This document shows positions 27,779-35,903 of a DNA stretch of 64,000 nucleotides, piece after piece. The stretch is taken from the NCBI RefSeq assembly GCF_900218015.1, contig NZ_UFQQ01000018.1:1-64000 (forward strand), given 5' to 3'. The notes below the pieces were generated by a model. The model was not told the origin of the DNA, did not search any database, and worked only from the letters and a program-made list of their open reading frames with translations. Positions within the stretch are counted from its first letter, which is position 1; each line of letters opens with the position of its first letter. The position numbers and the translations under genes are program-made. The DNA comes from Rhodopseudomonas pentothenatexigens (GTDB lineage: Bacteria; Pseudomonadota; Alphaproteobacteria; Rhizobiales; Xanthobacteraceae).

Positions 27779-28978
27779 ATGAGCGAACGAGCACCCGTCA
27801 CCGACTGGGTCCATGATTTCGACCACACCGATCCGCGCTGGACTGAGAACCCCTATCCGATCTGGGACGAGCTGCGCGCAGCCAGTCCGCTGGTCCACAC
27901 CGAGCGCTTTCTCGGCTGCTACATGCCGACCACCTTCGCGGCGGTGAAGGAAATCTCCTACGACACCGAGCATTTCTCATCGCGGCGGATCATCGTCCGC
28001 AACGTCCGCTCGGCATCGCCGCCGCCGGCGCCCCCGATCACCTCCGATCCCCCCGAGCACAAACCTGCGAAGCGGCTGCTGCTGCCGCCGTTCACGCCCG
28101 ATGCGGTCGCCAAGCTGGAGCCGCGGGTGCGAGCGATCTGCAACGAGCTGATCGACGCCTTCATCGAGGACGACGGCTGCGACGCCGCCACCGCCTACAC
28201 CAAGCACATTCCGGTCAAGACCATCTGCCACATGCTCGGCATTCCGGAGGACGACAGCGACATCTTCATCCGCTGGATTCACGAGGTCCTCGAACTCGGC
28301 ATCAACGACGACGCGATCCTGATGAAGGCGGTGTTCGAGATGAGCACCTACTTCGCCGGCCACATCGCCAGCCGCAAGCAGAAACCGACCGACGATCTGA
28401 TCACCACGCTGATGAACGCCCGCGACGACAACGGCCAGCCGCTGTCGGATGCCCATGTGCTCGGCTCGTTGCGATTGCTGCTGATTGCCGGCATCGACAC
28501 CACCTGGAGCGCGATCGGCGCGGCGCTGTGGCATCTCGCCACTCATCCGGCCGACCGCGAGCGGCTGCTCGCGGAGCCGGAGCTGATGCCGACCGCGATC
28601 GAGGAATTCCTGCGCGCCTACTCGCCGGTGACGATGGCGCGCGAGGTAATGAAGGAGACCGCGATCGCCGGCTGCCCGGTGAAGCCGGGCAACATGGTGC
28701 TGCTGTCGTTCCCCGCCGCCAACCGCGATCCGTCGGTGTTTCCCGACGCCGACAAGGTGATGATCGACCGCAAGGAGAATCCGCACGTCGCGTTCGGGCT
28801 CGGCATCCATCGCTGCGTCGGTTCCAACCTGGCGCGGATGGAGATGACGGTTGCGATCGAGGAGTGGCTGAAGCGGATTCGTTCGTTTAGGCTCGACCCG
28901 TCACAAAAAGTGCGCTGGTCGGAGGGCACAGTCCGGGGCCCGCGCAGTCTGCCGCTGCTGTTCGGCAAGCCGAGCTGA
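27779..28978 (+). CDS. Cytochrome P450
   Basis: 399-aa soluble bacterial P450. The heme loop FGLGIHRCVGSNLARME has the Cys ligand at about residue 346; the I-helix has LLIAGIDTTWSA with the acid-alcohol pair; the ExxR motif is EEFLRAYSP. It mono-oxygenates an unknown substrate using electrons from the adjacent ferredoxin. The start has AGAGGAAACGCCAGAC before the ATG. The next gene encodes a molybdopterin enzyme 21 bases downstream, which suggests one operon. The subfamily (aromatic, terpene or fatty acid) cannot be told. Confidence 0.92.
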   Translation: MSERAPVTDWVHDFDHTDPRWTENPYPIWDELRAASPLVHTERFLGCYMPTTFAAVKEISYDTEHFSSRRIIVRNVRSASPPPAPPITSDPPEHKPAKRLLLPPFTPDAVAKLEPRVRAICNELIDAFIEDDGCDAATAYTKHIPVKTICHMLGIPEDDSDIFIRWIHEVLELGINDDAILMKAVFEMSTYFAGHIASRKQKPTDDLITTLMNARDDNGQPLSDAHVLGSLRLLLIAGIDTTWSAIGAALWHLATHPADRERLLAEPELMPTAIEEFLRAYSPVTMAREVMKETAIAGCPVKPGNMVLLSFPAANRDPSVFPDADKVMIDRKENPHVAFGLGIHRCVGSNLARMEMTVAIEEWLKRIRSFRLDPSQKVRWSEGTVRGPRSLPLLFGKPS

Positions 28979-28999
28979 GCCACGCCCGAAAGGTCGCCG

Positions 29000-29665
29000 A
29001 TGTCCGACGATGCCGAACTGCCGCCGGAGTCCAAACTCACCCGCAGCAAGCAGCGCTGGGCGGCAGAAGGCAAATTCCTCACCGGCCGGCATGTCCGGCC
29101 GGACGAGCAACGGCTGCCGCCGGGCCAGCATCTGGTGAAGGACTGGCCGGTGCTCGATCTCGGCCTGACGCCGCAGATCGGCCACGACCGCTGGCGGCTC
29201 GACGTCTATGGCGCGGTGGCGCAGCCGGTGTTTTGGGATTGGGCGCAGTTCATGGCCCAGCCGCAGGCCGATATCGTCTCCGATATCCACTGCGTGACCA
29301 GCTGGTCGCGCTACGACAATCGCTGGCAGGGGCTCTCGACACGAACGTTGCTCGACGCCTGCCAGCCGACCGATCAGGCCCGCTTCGTCGTGCTGCACAG
29401 CTCCGACGGCTATACGACGAATCTGTCGATCGAGGATTTTGCGGCGGCGGATGCGCTGATCGCGCACAGCTGGTCCGGCGCGCCGCTCGATCAGGAGCAC
29501 GGCGGCCCGGTGCGTCTCGTCGTGCCGCATCTGTATTTCTGGAAGAGCGCGAAGTGGCTGCAGGGAATCGAATTCCGCAACGACGATGCGCCCGGCTATT
29601 GGGAAGTCCGCGGTTATCACAACCGCGGCGACCCATGGCAAGAGCAGCGTTATTCGGGCGATTGA
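29000..29665 (+). CDS. Sulfite-oxidase-like molybdopterin oxidoreductase
   Basis: 221-aa protein of the sulfite oxidase/YedY family, which holds a molybdenum cofactor. The molybdenum-binding Cys is C98 in SDIHCVTSWS; other family features are WRLDVYGAV, GGPVRLVVPHLYFWKSAKW and EVRGYHNRGDPW. It lacks the N-terminal Tat signal of YedY and the heme domain of sulfite oxidase, so it is a short cytoplasmic form. It begins 21 bases after the P450, and is followed by a palindromic repeat. Substrate unknown. Confidence 0.88.
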   Translation: MSDDAELPPESKLTRSKQRWAAEGKFLTGRHVRPDEQRLPPGQHLVKDWPVLDLGLTPQIGHDRWRLDVYGAVAQPVFWDWAQFMAQPQADIVSDIHCVTSWSRYDNRWQGLSTRTLLDACQPTDQARFVVLHSSDGYTTNLSIEDFAAADALIAHSWSGAPLDQEHGGPVRLVVPHLYFWKSAKWLQGIEFRNDDAPGYWEVRGYHNRGDPWQEQRYSGD

Positions 29666-29683
29666 TACGGCCCGAACGAAATT

Positions 29684-29833
29684 GTCATTCGGGGGCGACG
29701 CGCAGCGGCGAACCCGGAATCCATACTCCCTGCACCCGGAGATTTGATCACGGCGTTGCTCCACCGTGCCTTACTGCAAGGACAGAGAGTATGGATTCCG
29801 GACTTGCGAGCTTCGCTCGCAATCCGGAATGAC
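29684..29833. repeat. Palindromic intergenic repeat (GTCATTC...GGAATGAC family)
   Basis: Starts GTCATTCGGGGGCGACG and ends with GCAATCCGGAATGAC; inner arms CCGGAATCCATACTC and GAGTATGGATTCCGG form a long near-perfect inverted repeat. It lies between the molybdopterin enzyme and the hydrolase-OsmC gene. Confidence 0.9.
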
Positions 29834-29853
29834 AACAACATGGAGGCCTGCCG

Positions 29854-31077
29854 ATGCCCACCGAACGTTTCCAATTTCCAGGCAGCGGCGGGCATCAACT
29901 CGCGGCGGCGCTCGATCTGCCGGATGCGCAGCCGCTGGCCTATGCGCTGTTCGCGCATTGCTTCACCTGCAGCAAGGACAACCTCGCGGCGCGGCGGATT
30001 TCGGCGGCGCTGGCGGCGCGCGGCATCGCGGTGCTGCGGTTCGACTTCACCGGGCTCGGCGCCAGCGAAGGCGAATTCGCCAACGCGACGTTCTCGTCCA
30101 ACGTCGCCGATCTGGTTTTGGCGGCCGACCATCTGCGGTCGTCGCACCGCGCGCCGTCGCTGCTGATCGGCCACAGCCTCGGCGGCGCGGCCGTGCTGGC
30201 AGCCGCAGCACAAATCCCTGAAGCAAAGGCGATCGCCACCATCGCGGCGCCGTCCGATCCGTCGCACGTCACCGGACTGTTCGCCGATCATGTCGACACC
30301 ATCCGCGATAAAGGCAGCGTCGATGTCTCGCTCGCCGGCCGGCCGTTCACGATTCGGCGTGCGTTTCTCGACGATATCGCCGAACACAATCTGATGGCCG
30401 AGATCGCCAGGCTGCACAAAGCGCTGCTGATCCTGCACGCGCCGACCGACGACACCGTCGGCATCGACAACGCCACCAAGATCTTTCTCGCTGCGAAGCA
30501 TCCGAAGAGCTTCGTCTCGCTCGATCATGCCGACCATCTGCTGAGCGATCGTCGTGACGCGAACTACGCGGCCGGCGTGATCGCCGCCTGGGCGCAGCGC
30601 TACATCGATGCCGACCCGCCGGCTCCGACAGCCGGCGCCCCCGAGGTGCCGCGCCTCGTCACCGTGCAGGAAACCGGCGACGGCAAGTTCCAGCAGCAGA
30701 TCAGCATCGGCCCGCATCGGCTGCTGGCCGACGAGCCGGCCAGCGTCGGCGGCCGCGACAGCGGGCCGGGTCCCTACGATCTCTTGCTGTCCGCGCTCGG
30801 CGCCTGCACTTCGATGACGATGCGGCTCTATGCCGAACGCAAGGCGCTGCCGCTCGATCGCGTCACGGTGACGCTGAGCCACGCCAAGATCCACGCCGAG
30901 GATTGCGCCGAATGCGAGACCAAGATCGGCCTGCTCGACCGCATCGAGCGGGTGATCGGCATCGAAGGTGACCTCTCGGCGGAGCAACGTGCCAAGCTGA
31001 TCGAGATCGCCGACAAATGTCCAGTGCACCGCACCCTCACCTCGGAAGTCAGCATCATCACGCGCAGCGCCGATTGA
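29854..31077 (+). CDS. Alpha/beta hydrolase fused to OsmC domain
   Basis: 407-aa two-domain protein. Residues 1-255 form an alpha/beta hydrolase with the nucleophile elbow GHSLGGAAVL, and catalytic acid and His probably in LHAPTDDTV and LDHADHLL. Residues about 265-405 are an OsmC/Ohr-type peroxide-reducing domain with the redox cysteines in SALGACTSMTM and DKCPVHRTL. Such fusions are known in alphaproteobacteria; the OsmC part reduces organic hydroperoxides. The ATG at 29854 is not preceded by a long operon, being separated from the upstream gene by a palindromic repeat. Confidence 0.92.
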   Translation: MPTERFQFPGSGGHQLAAALDLPDAQPLAYALFAHCFTCSKDNLAARRISAALAARGIAVLRFDFTGLGASEGEFANATFSSNVADLVLAADHLRSSHRAPSLLIGHSLGGAAVLAAAAQIPEAKAIATIAAPSDPSHVTGLFADHVDTIRDKGSVDVSLAGRPFTIRRAFLDDIAEHNLMAEIARLHKALLILHAPTDDTVGIDNATKIFLAAKHPKSFVSLDHADHLLSDRRDANYAAGVIAAWAQRYIDADPPAPTAGAPEVPRLVTVQETGDGKFQQQISIGPHRLLADEPASVGGRDSGPGPYDLLLSALGACTSMTMRLYAERKALPLDRVTVTLSHAKIHAEDCAECETKIGLLDRIERVIGIEGDLSAEQRAKLIEIADKCPVHRTLTSEVSIITRSAD

Positions 31078-31130
31078 CGGCTTCGGCCGCTTCCCCGACA
31101 CTGCCGAAAAACAACATCAGGGAGGCGGCG

Positions 31131-32093
31131 ATGCCGGCCGTGGCGCGGATCGACCCGAAGACCATCTTCACGCCCGACGAATGGGCGCGGCTGACGCATC
31201 GCAGCTCGGCCCGCGGCCTGTGGCTGGTGGCGCATGCCTGGGGCACGATCGCCCTCGCCGTCGCATTGGTGACGATCTGGCCGAACCCGCTGACCTGGCT
31301 GATCGCGGTGATGATCGTCGGCACGCGGCAGCTCGGCCTCGCCATCCTGATGCACGAGGCGGCGCATGGCGGGCTGCACCGCAATCCGAAGCTCAACGAG
31401 GCGATCGGGCAATGGCTGTGCGCGGTGCCGGTCGGCGCCGATCTGCCGGCGTATCGGCGCTATCATCTGCAGCATCACAAATACACCCAGCAGCCCGAAG
31501 ATCCCGATCTGGTGCTGTCGGCGCCGTTCCCGATCAGCAAGGAGAGCTTCGCCCGCAAGGCGATCCGCGATCTCACCGGGCAGACCTTCGTCAAGCAGCG
31601 GCTTCCGGCGCTGAAGGCGCTGTTCGCGCCGGCGGACACCGGCGCGCCCAAACACGATAGCTTCGTCGCCAGCGGCAAGGCGCGCACCCAGCGCTTCCTC
31701 GCGGCCAACGCCGTGCTGTTGGCGCTGTTCTGGCTGGCTGGCGCCGGCATCTGGTTCGTCGGCGTCTGGCTGGTGGCGATGGCGACTTGGCTGCCGCTGG
31801 TGACGCGGGTGCGCAACATCGCCGAACATGCCTGCACCTCGACCGGCACTGATCCGTTCAGCCAGGCCCGCACCACGCTGGCGAATCCCCTGGAGCGCGC
31901 GCTGATCGCGCCATATTGGGTCAACTACCACGCCGAACATCATCTGTTCATGTACCTGCCCTGCTACAATCTGCCGGAAGCGCACCGGCTGCTACAGCAG
32001 AAGGGCCTGATCGACCGCGTCACCGTGGCGCCGTCCTATCGCGACGTGCTGAAACTGGCGACGATGCGGCCGCGCACGGTGGCAGCGGAGTAG
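31131..32093 (+). CDS. Fatty acid desaturase family membrane enzyme
   Basis: 320-aa di-iron membrane desaturase/hydroxylase. All three His boxes are seen: HEAAHGG, HLQHHKYT and YHAEHHLFM, with membrane helices near 35-75 and 190-225. The start is set at MPAVARIDPKT (31131); the frame upstream from 31017 runs through the OsmC gene. It lies 53 bases after the hydrolase-OsmC gene. The family introduces double bonds or hydroxyls in lipids; the acyl substrate is not known. Residues between the boxes match the DesA-type (fatty acid) rather than the beta-carotene types, but only weakly. Confidence 0.85.
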   Translation: MPAVARIDPKTIFTPDEWARLTHRSSARGLWLVAHAWGTIALAVALVTIWPNPLTWLIAVMIVGTRQLGLAILMHEAAHGGLHRNPKLNEAIGQWLCAVPVGADLPAYRRYHLQHHKYTQQPEDPDLVLSAPFPISKESFARKAIRDLTGQTFVKQRLPALKALFAPADTGAPKHDSFVASGKARTQRFLAANAVLLALFWLAGAGIWFVGVWLVAMATWLPLVTRVRNIAEHACTSTGTDPFSQARTTLANPLERALIAPYWVNYHAEHHLFMYLPCYNLPEAHRLLQQKGLIDRVTVAPSYRDVLKLATMRPRTVAAE

Positions 32094-32638
32094 CTGCGCG
32101 CGGCTGCTCCCCGGAGCTACGCCGGACGTCTCTTCGTCGTCATTCCTCGCCTCCTTCATCCCCCTTCCTCCATCGTCATCCCCATTTTCCGTCGTCGTCC
32201 CCCGCGCATGCGGGGGATCCAGTATTCCAGAGCGCCTGCGGCGCAAATTCCGCACGGAGCAACGAGCGCTCTGGGAGACTGGGTCGTCCGGACAAGCCGG
32301 ACGATGACGGTTATGCTTGGAACGAGCGCTCCGCTCTGCGCTGCCCTCCTGCCCTGCAGCGACCATCGATTCAAATCCCAAACAGCCATGCCTCCGCGGC
32401 CTCGCGGCGCCGGCGGCGTCCGAGTTGTGCGATCGTCGCTTCGGCAAGCGAGGGGCGGGGCGCGCCGAAGCCGAGCCCTCTTCCCAAGCCCCCAGCTAGC
32501 TGGGTCAGGATATGGCCGCCTTGTGCCCAAAGCGGCCGGGGCTGCCTGCTGTGACGGATATCGCGATGGGCCACTTGCGGACATCCGGTGTCATTCAAAT
32601 GTCGATTGCTGCCAAATCGCATTGCCAGACGCTGCCGA
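32094..32638. other. 545-base gap with one palindromic repeat and nothing else identified
   Basis: The gap is between convergent genes. 32194-32309 is a palindromic repeat. The remaining bases (32310-32630) have no gene that I trust; a minus-strand frame ending 32371 reads AEATIAQLGRRRRREAAEAW, which is not recognised as a protein. No promoter is expected between convergent genes. Confidence 0.6.
32194..32309. repeat. Palindromic intergenic repeat (CCCCCGCGCATGCGGGGG type)
   Basis: Begins with a perfect short hairpin CCCCCGC/GCGGGGG around GCAT, then GATCCAGTATTCCAGAGCGC, and closes with GCGCTCTGGGAGACTGGGTCGTCCGGACAAGCCGGACGATGACG. The outer arms GAGCGC/GCGCTC and the GTCGTCC start and GGACGATGAC end are complementary in part. 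Confidence 0.75.
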
Positions 32639-34108
32639 CTACGCGACGGCGTTCTTGTGGATCGCGCCGTCTTTCATGATCAGCACGAAGTTTTTAGCGG
32701 GATCCTCGACCAGCCTGATGTCCGCGATCGGGTCGCCGCCGACTAGCAGCAGGTCGGCGAGCGCCCCTTCCTTTACCACGCCGAGCTTGCCCTCGTAGGG
32801 GCTGCGCAGGCCGGACAGCGCCAGCAGGTCGGCATTGACCGAGGTCGCCTGCCTCAGGATTTCAACGGGCGTGTACCAGCGGGTCAGCTTGGTCAGTTGC
32901 GCGCCTTGTCGAGCGGCGACCTTGGCGTCGAACAGCACGTCGGTGCCCCACGCGGTCTTGATCTTGTACTGCTTGGCCAGCTTGTAGGCATTGTCCGTGC
33001 CAGCCGTCATCTGCAGCTGCTTCTTGCGATTGGGCGACCCTTCCGGGAATGGTGTTACGTCTTCGTCGTCCAGAAACGGCTGCAAGCTCCACCAGGCGCC
33101 TTTCTCGGCTATCAGTGCTGCGGTCGGCTCATCCAGCAACTGGCCGTGATCGATGCATATCACGCCGGCTTCGAGCGACTGTCGTACCGCGCGCGGGGTA
33201 TATGCATGAACGGCGACGTAGGTTCCCCAGTTTTCGGCGGCCTCGACCGCGGCGCGCAGCTCCGGCACCGTATATTGCGTCACGTCGAGCGGATCATAGA
33301 CCGAAGAGACGCCGCCGCCGGCCATCAGCTTGACCTGTGATGCTCCCAACGTCAGTTGTTCGCGAACGCGTTTGCGAACGGTGTCGGGATCGTCGGCAAT
33401 CGCAGCGCCGCCGACCCGCTCACTGAACGTGTAGTCGGCGGGACGCGCAGGAAAATCGTTCGGCAAGCGGAAGTCACCGTGCCCACCGGTTTGCGAAATG
33501 AAGGCGCCCGATGGCCAGATCCGCGGTCCGGGGACCAGACCGCTGTCGATGCCTCGCTTCAGCCCGAAGGCCGGTCCTCCGAGATCGCGAATTGAAGTGA
33601 AGCCGCGCAGCAGCATGTCACCCGCAGCCTTGACCGCTGCGACGTTGACGAAGCCGATGTCTGAGGTCAGCACCGCTACCTGTGGCACGGTCGCGAACAT
33701 GATGTGAGCATGGGCGTCGACCAAGCCCGGCATCAACGTTCTCCCGCTGCCCTGAATGCGGGTCAACTCCAGATCGGGCGTGACCGTGATCGGCGCCGCC
33801 GAGATCGACTTGATCAGATTGCCGATGACCAAGACGTTCATCGGCCCCGACAGCTTGTCGGCCACGCCGTCGAAAATCCTGACGTTCTCGAAAAGCGTGG
33901 CCTTCGGTCGCGCGCCCTGCGCCCGCGCAGGCAAGGCGAGGCTATTCAGCCCGAGGCCCGCGGCCGCCGCCGCGGCGCCGAGAAAGAAGCCTCGCCGGGA
34001 CAGGTCCGCATTCATTCGCAACGTCAGATCACGAAGCTTCGGATCACAGCACTGACAGATCTCACCTTGGATCAAATGCTGATACTTGCTTCCAACGCGC
34101 ATCGCCAT
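32639..34108 (-). CDS. Exported amidohydrolase (metal-dependent hydrolase)
   Basis: 489-aa amidohydrolase-superfamily enzyme. Metal ligands: HxH in GLVDAHAHIMF, later VAVHAYTPRAV, ICIDHGQLL and WGTDVLF. It carries a Tat-like signal SRRGFFLGAAAAAAGLGL at residues 36-55, preceded by an unusual 30-residue N-terminal part with CQCC. Start at 34108 has a strong GGAGGAGG site with five-base spacing; ATG at 34015 would place the signal at the N-terminus but has no such site. The enzyme is probably periplasmic and acts on an amide or lactam-type ring bond (imidazolonepropionase-like fold). The 392 bases upstream are AT-rich. Confidence 0.8.
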   Translation of the reverse strand: MAMRVGSKYQHLIQGEICQCCDPKLRDLTLRMNADLSRRGFFLGAAAAAAGLGLNSLALPARAQGARPKATLFENVRIFDGVADKLSGPMNVLVIGNLIKSISAAPITVTPDLELTRIQGSGRTLMPGLVDAHAHIMFATVPQVAVLTSDIGFVNVAAVKAAGDMLLRGFTSIRDLGGPAFGLKRGIDSGLVPGPRIWPSGAFISQTGGHGDFRLPNDFPARPADYTFSERVGGAAIADDPDTVRKRVREQLTLGASQVKLMAGGGVSSVYDPLDVTQYTVPELRAAVEAAENWGTYVAVHAYTPRAVRQSLEAGVICIDHGQLLDEPTAALIAEKGAWWSLQPFLDDEDVTPFPEGSPNRKKQLQMTAGTDNAYKLAKQYKIKTAWGTDVLFDAKVAARQGAQLTKLTRWYTPVEILRQATSVNADLLALSGLRSPYEGKLGVVKEGALADLLLVGGDPIADIRLVEDPAKNFVLIMKDGAIHKNAVA

Positions 34109-34500
34109 TTGGGCCTCCTCCGATTTTGAGGAACCGTACCAGTCAAACACAATACGCGAAATGGTGATTGCGATTTGCAGATAGCCCGTATCTCACAGGT
34201 ACATACGACGCGGCGGCAATATAGAACTATATAACATTCGAGTATTTTCATCCGATTCCAACGGATCGGGCCCGCTATTGTTATCGGCTGAGCGAACCGG
34301 CTTCAGATCTCACCATCTCAAGGACCGCCAAGGGTCATTTCCGGTCGCCTCAGCAGTGATACCGGCGAGCCAATGTCGGCTCTCGACCGAGACCGAGCTA
34401 CCACGGGGAGAAGTCGTAACTGACGACGTGGCGATGCTGCCGGTTCGGACGGATGATCGCTTGGTCGCGTAACGAGGCGCGCGGGCCGCCGGCCGACGCT
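34109..34500. other. 392-base AT-rich gap, no gene recognised
   Basis: Lower GC than the surroundings, with AATATAGAACTATATAACATT near 34220. The promoter of the minus-strand amidohydrolase should be in 34109-34270. Frames on both strands (for example 64 aa on plus at 34278-34472) have no family features and are not listed. It may be the edge of an acquired segment or a decayed gene. Confidence 0.5.
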
Positions 34501-35244
34501 TCAGCGCAGGCGGAGGCCGATGGTGTAGGACGGCCGCTGCGTGGCTTCGCGCTGGCTTCGGATCAGGCGCAGATCGTCGTCGAGGTAGATGTTTTCCATC
34601 ATCGGCTTGGCCTGGAACGACTTCGCCAGCCGCTTCGCTGACGCTGCGTCGAGACCGCTGAGGTCGGGAGCGCCCAGGGTGGCATTCGCGGTGTCGGTGC
34701 AATCGAGTTTCTTTGCCAGCACGGCATCGAACCAGGCTTCGGCGTCGTCGATGCCGAGGCCCTTGTCGCGGCGGCCGCGCGCCAGCTCGATGCCGATATT
34801 CTCGATCAGCCAGCGCCCGCCGGAGACCTCGAAGCGTTGCACCAGCATCAGATTGCAGGCGAGCCCGAGCGGCGTCAGCCTGTGCAGCAGCGCGTTCTGG
34901 TGCCCCGGCGCGTGGTGCGCGACGTTGGCGTAGAAGCCCCGTTCACGGAAGATCTGGTAGGACTGCGAGGGTATCCGGCCCGGCAGCGCATGGTGAAACG
35001 GAATAGTCGACCACACCGGCGTCCACACCCCGATCACCGTCGCGACCTGATCCTCGGCGCGCGGATGCGGATTGCGCCGCGTCAGCTCGTCGATATAGGG
35101 CGCGAGCGCGCCGTCCAGCAGTGCGAGCTTTTCGCTCAGCCGTTTGTCGTCCTGGCCCTCGACCAGCTGCAGCAGCCGGGTCTTGAGCGCCTGCGTGCTC
35201 AGCATCGCGAGATCGGCGCCGTTCACCTTGTCCAGCATCGGCAT
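34501..35244 (-). CDS. PAP/fibrillin-like domain protein (tentative)
   Basis: 247-aa protein. N-terminal ALKTRLLQLVEGQ resembles the start of plastid-lipid-associated (fibrillin) domains in cyanobacteria and some alphaproteobacteria, as does VATVIGVWTPVWSTIPF in the position of the YTS-type strand. The C-terminus ends with a barrel-like YTIGLRLR. No enzyme motif is seen. The start has CCGGAGAACC before ATG 35244; another ATG lies two codons later. The family is thought to bind lipids or prenyl compounds, but the assignment rests on a weak match. It stands alone between the amidohydrolase region and mqsR. Confidence 0.5.
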   Translation of the reverse strand: MPMLDKVNGADLAMLSTQALKTRLLQLVEGQDDKRLSEKLALLDGALAPYIDELTRRNPHPRAEDQVATVIGVWTPVWSTIPFHHALPGRIPSQSYQIFRERGFYANVAHHAPGHQNALLHRLTPLGLACNLMLVQRFEVSGGRWLIENIGIELARGRRDKGLGIDDAEAWFDAVLAKKLDCTDTANATLGAPDLSGLDAASAKRLAKSFQAKPMMENIYLDDDLRLIRSQREATQRPSYTIGLRLR

Positions 35245-35590
35245 GGTTCTCCGGTCATGAGCGAACGTCACGCCTCGTCGGCGGACCGCTCTATCCGTCA
35301 GCCGTGGTGGCCGGTCGTCAATCGATCGGGGCAACCGGCGGAACTTCAACCGCCGCCGCCGGTGCAAGGTTCCTGTTTGGAAACCGGTATAATAAGCGGG
35401 CCGCCGTTAGTAATTGCGCCGGCGAGGATACCCGTCCCGCGGACTAAGCGCCTGAGCTCGGCGCGGGCACGAGCACCGGAAGTTATCGCACCCTGCGAAG
35501 CCGCAACCCCCGGTCGATGACTGGCACAACACCCGCGGATCGTGCAGGATGGAACCGGCTTGACGATCCACCATTATGGTGTATTGGATT
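35245..35590. other. 346-base divergent gap with promoter-like elements
   Basis: Between the fibrillin-like gene (minus) and mqsR (plus). A perfect TATAAT lies at 35388-35393 without a convincing -35. Next to mqsR there is a TTGACG (35560-35565) and a CACCATTATGGTG palindrome. No gene seen. Confidence 0.5.
35569..35581. promoter_or_regulatory. Palindrome before mqsR, probable MqsA operator
   Basis: CACCATTATGGTG is a perfect 6-bp palindrome around a single T. It is just downstream of TTGACG at 35560 and ten bases before the ATG at 35591 used here as the mqsR start. MqsA-type antitoxins repress their own operon through a short palindrome, so this is a likely operator. It includes the alternative ATG at 35576. 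Confidence 0.55.
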
Positions 35591-35899
35591 ATGATCGACA
35601 AAAGAGTGCAGCGTCATGATCTCGAACGGATCAAGGCTGCTTTTTCCGAGGGGCGCGGCCTCTTCACCGGCACCGCCACGCGAGATGCAATCGCGTTGGG
35701 ATACGACCGAGACGGCATGACGAATGTCATCCGCACGATCGAAGCCTGCCACTTCTACAAGTCGATGACGTCGATCTACGACAGCACCGTTTGGCAGGAC
35801 GTCTACCACGTTCCCGAAGGGGGGCGGACCTTGTACGTAAAACTCACCGACAACGGGACGTTGGTTCAATTCACTCTGCTGTCCTTCAAGGAGAAGTAA
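35591..35899 (+). CDS. mqsR: MqsR-type mRNA interferase toxin
   Basis: About 102-aa RelE-fold ribonuclease toxin of the MqsR family, which cuts mRNA at GC-rich tri-nucleotides in E. coli. The signature DGMTNVIRTIEACHFYKSM, then TVWQDVYHVP, YVKL and the final SFKEK match E. coli MqsR in order. The start at 35591 (MIDKRVQRH) aligns with the E. coli N-terminus; the ATG at 35576 would overlap the palindrome. It is followed after a 4-base gap by its antitoxin, the toxin-first order typical of mqsRA. Codon use and GC are lower than in neighbours, which fits a mobile module. Confidence 0.88.
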   Translation: MIDKRVQRHDLERIKAAFSEGRGLFTGTATRDAIALGYDRDGMTNVIRTIEACHFYKSMTSIYDSTVWQDVYHVPEGGRTLYVKLTDNGTLVQFTLLSFKEK

Positions 35900-35903
35900 A
35901 CGG

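Noticed and set aside
31017-31130. N-terminal extension of the desaturase frame
   Set aside because: It overlaps the end of the OsmC gene and lacks family similarity; MPAVARID at 31131 is the more natural start.
32361-32380. GATTCAAATCC resembling a tRNA T-arm
   Set aside because: The flanking five bases on each side do not pair, and no anticodon or acceptor arm can be placed around it.
34278-34472. 64-aa plus-strand frame in the AT-rich gap
   Set aside because: No ribosome site or family features, and frames of this size are expected by chance.
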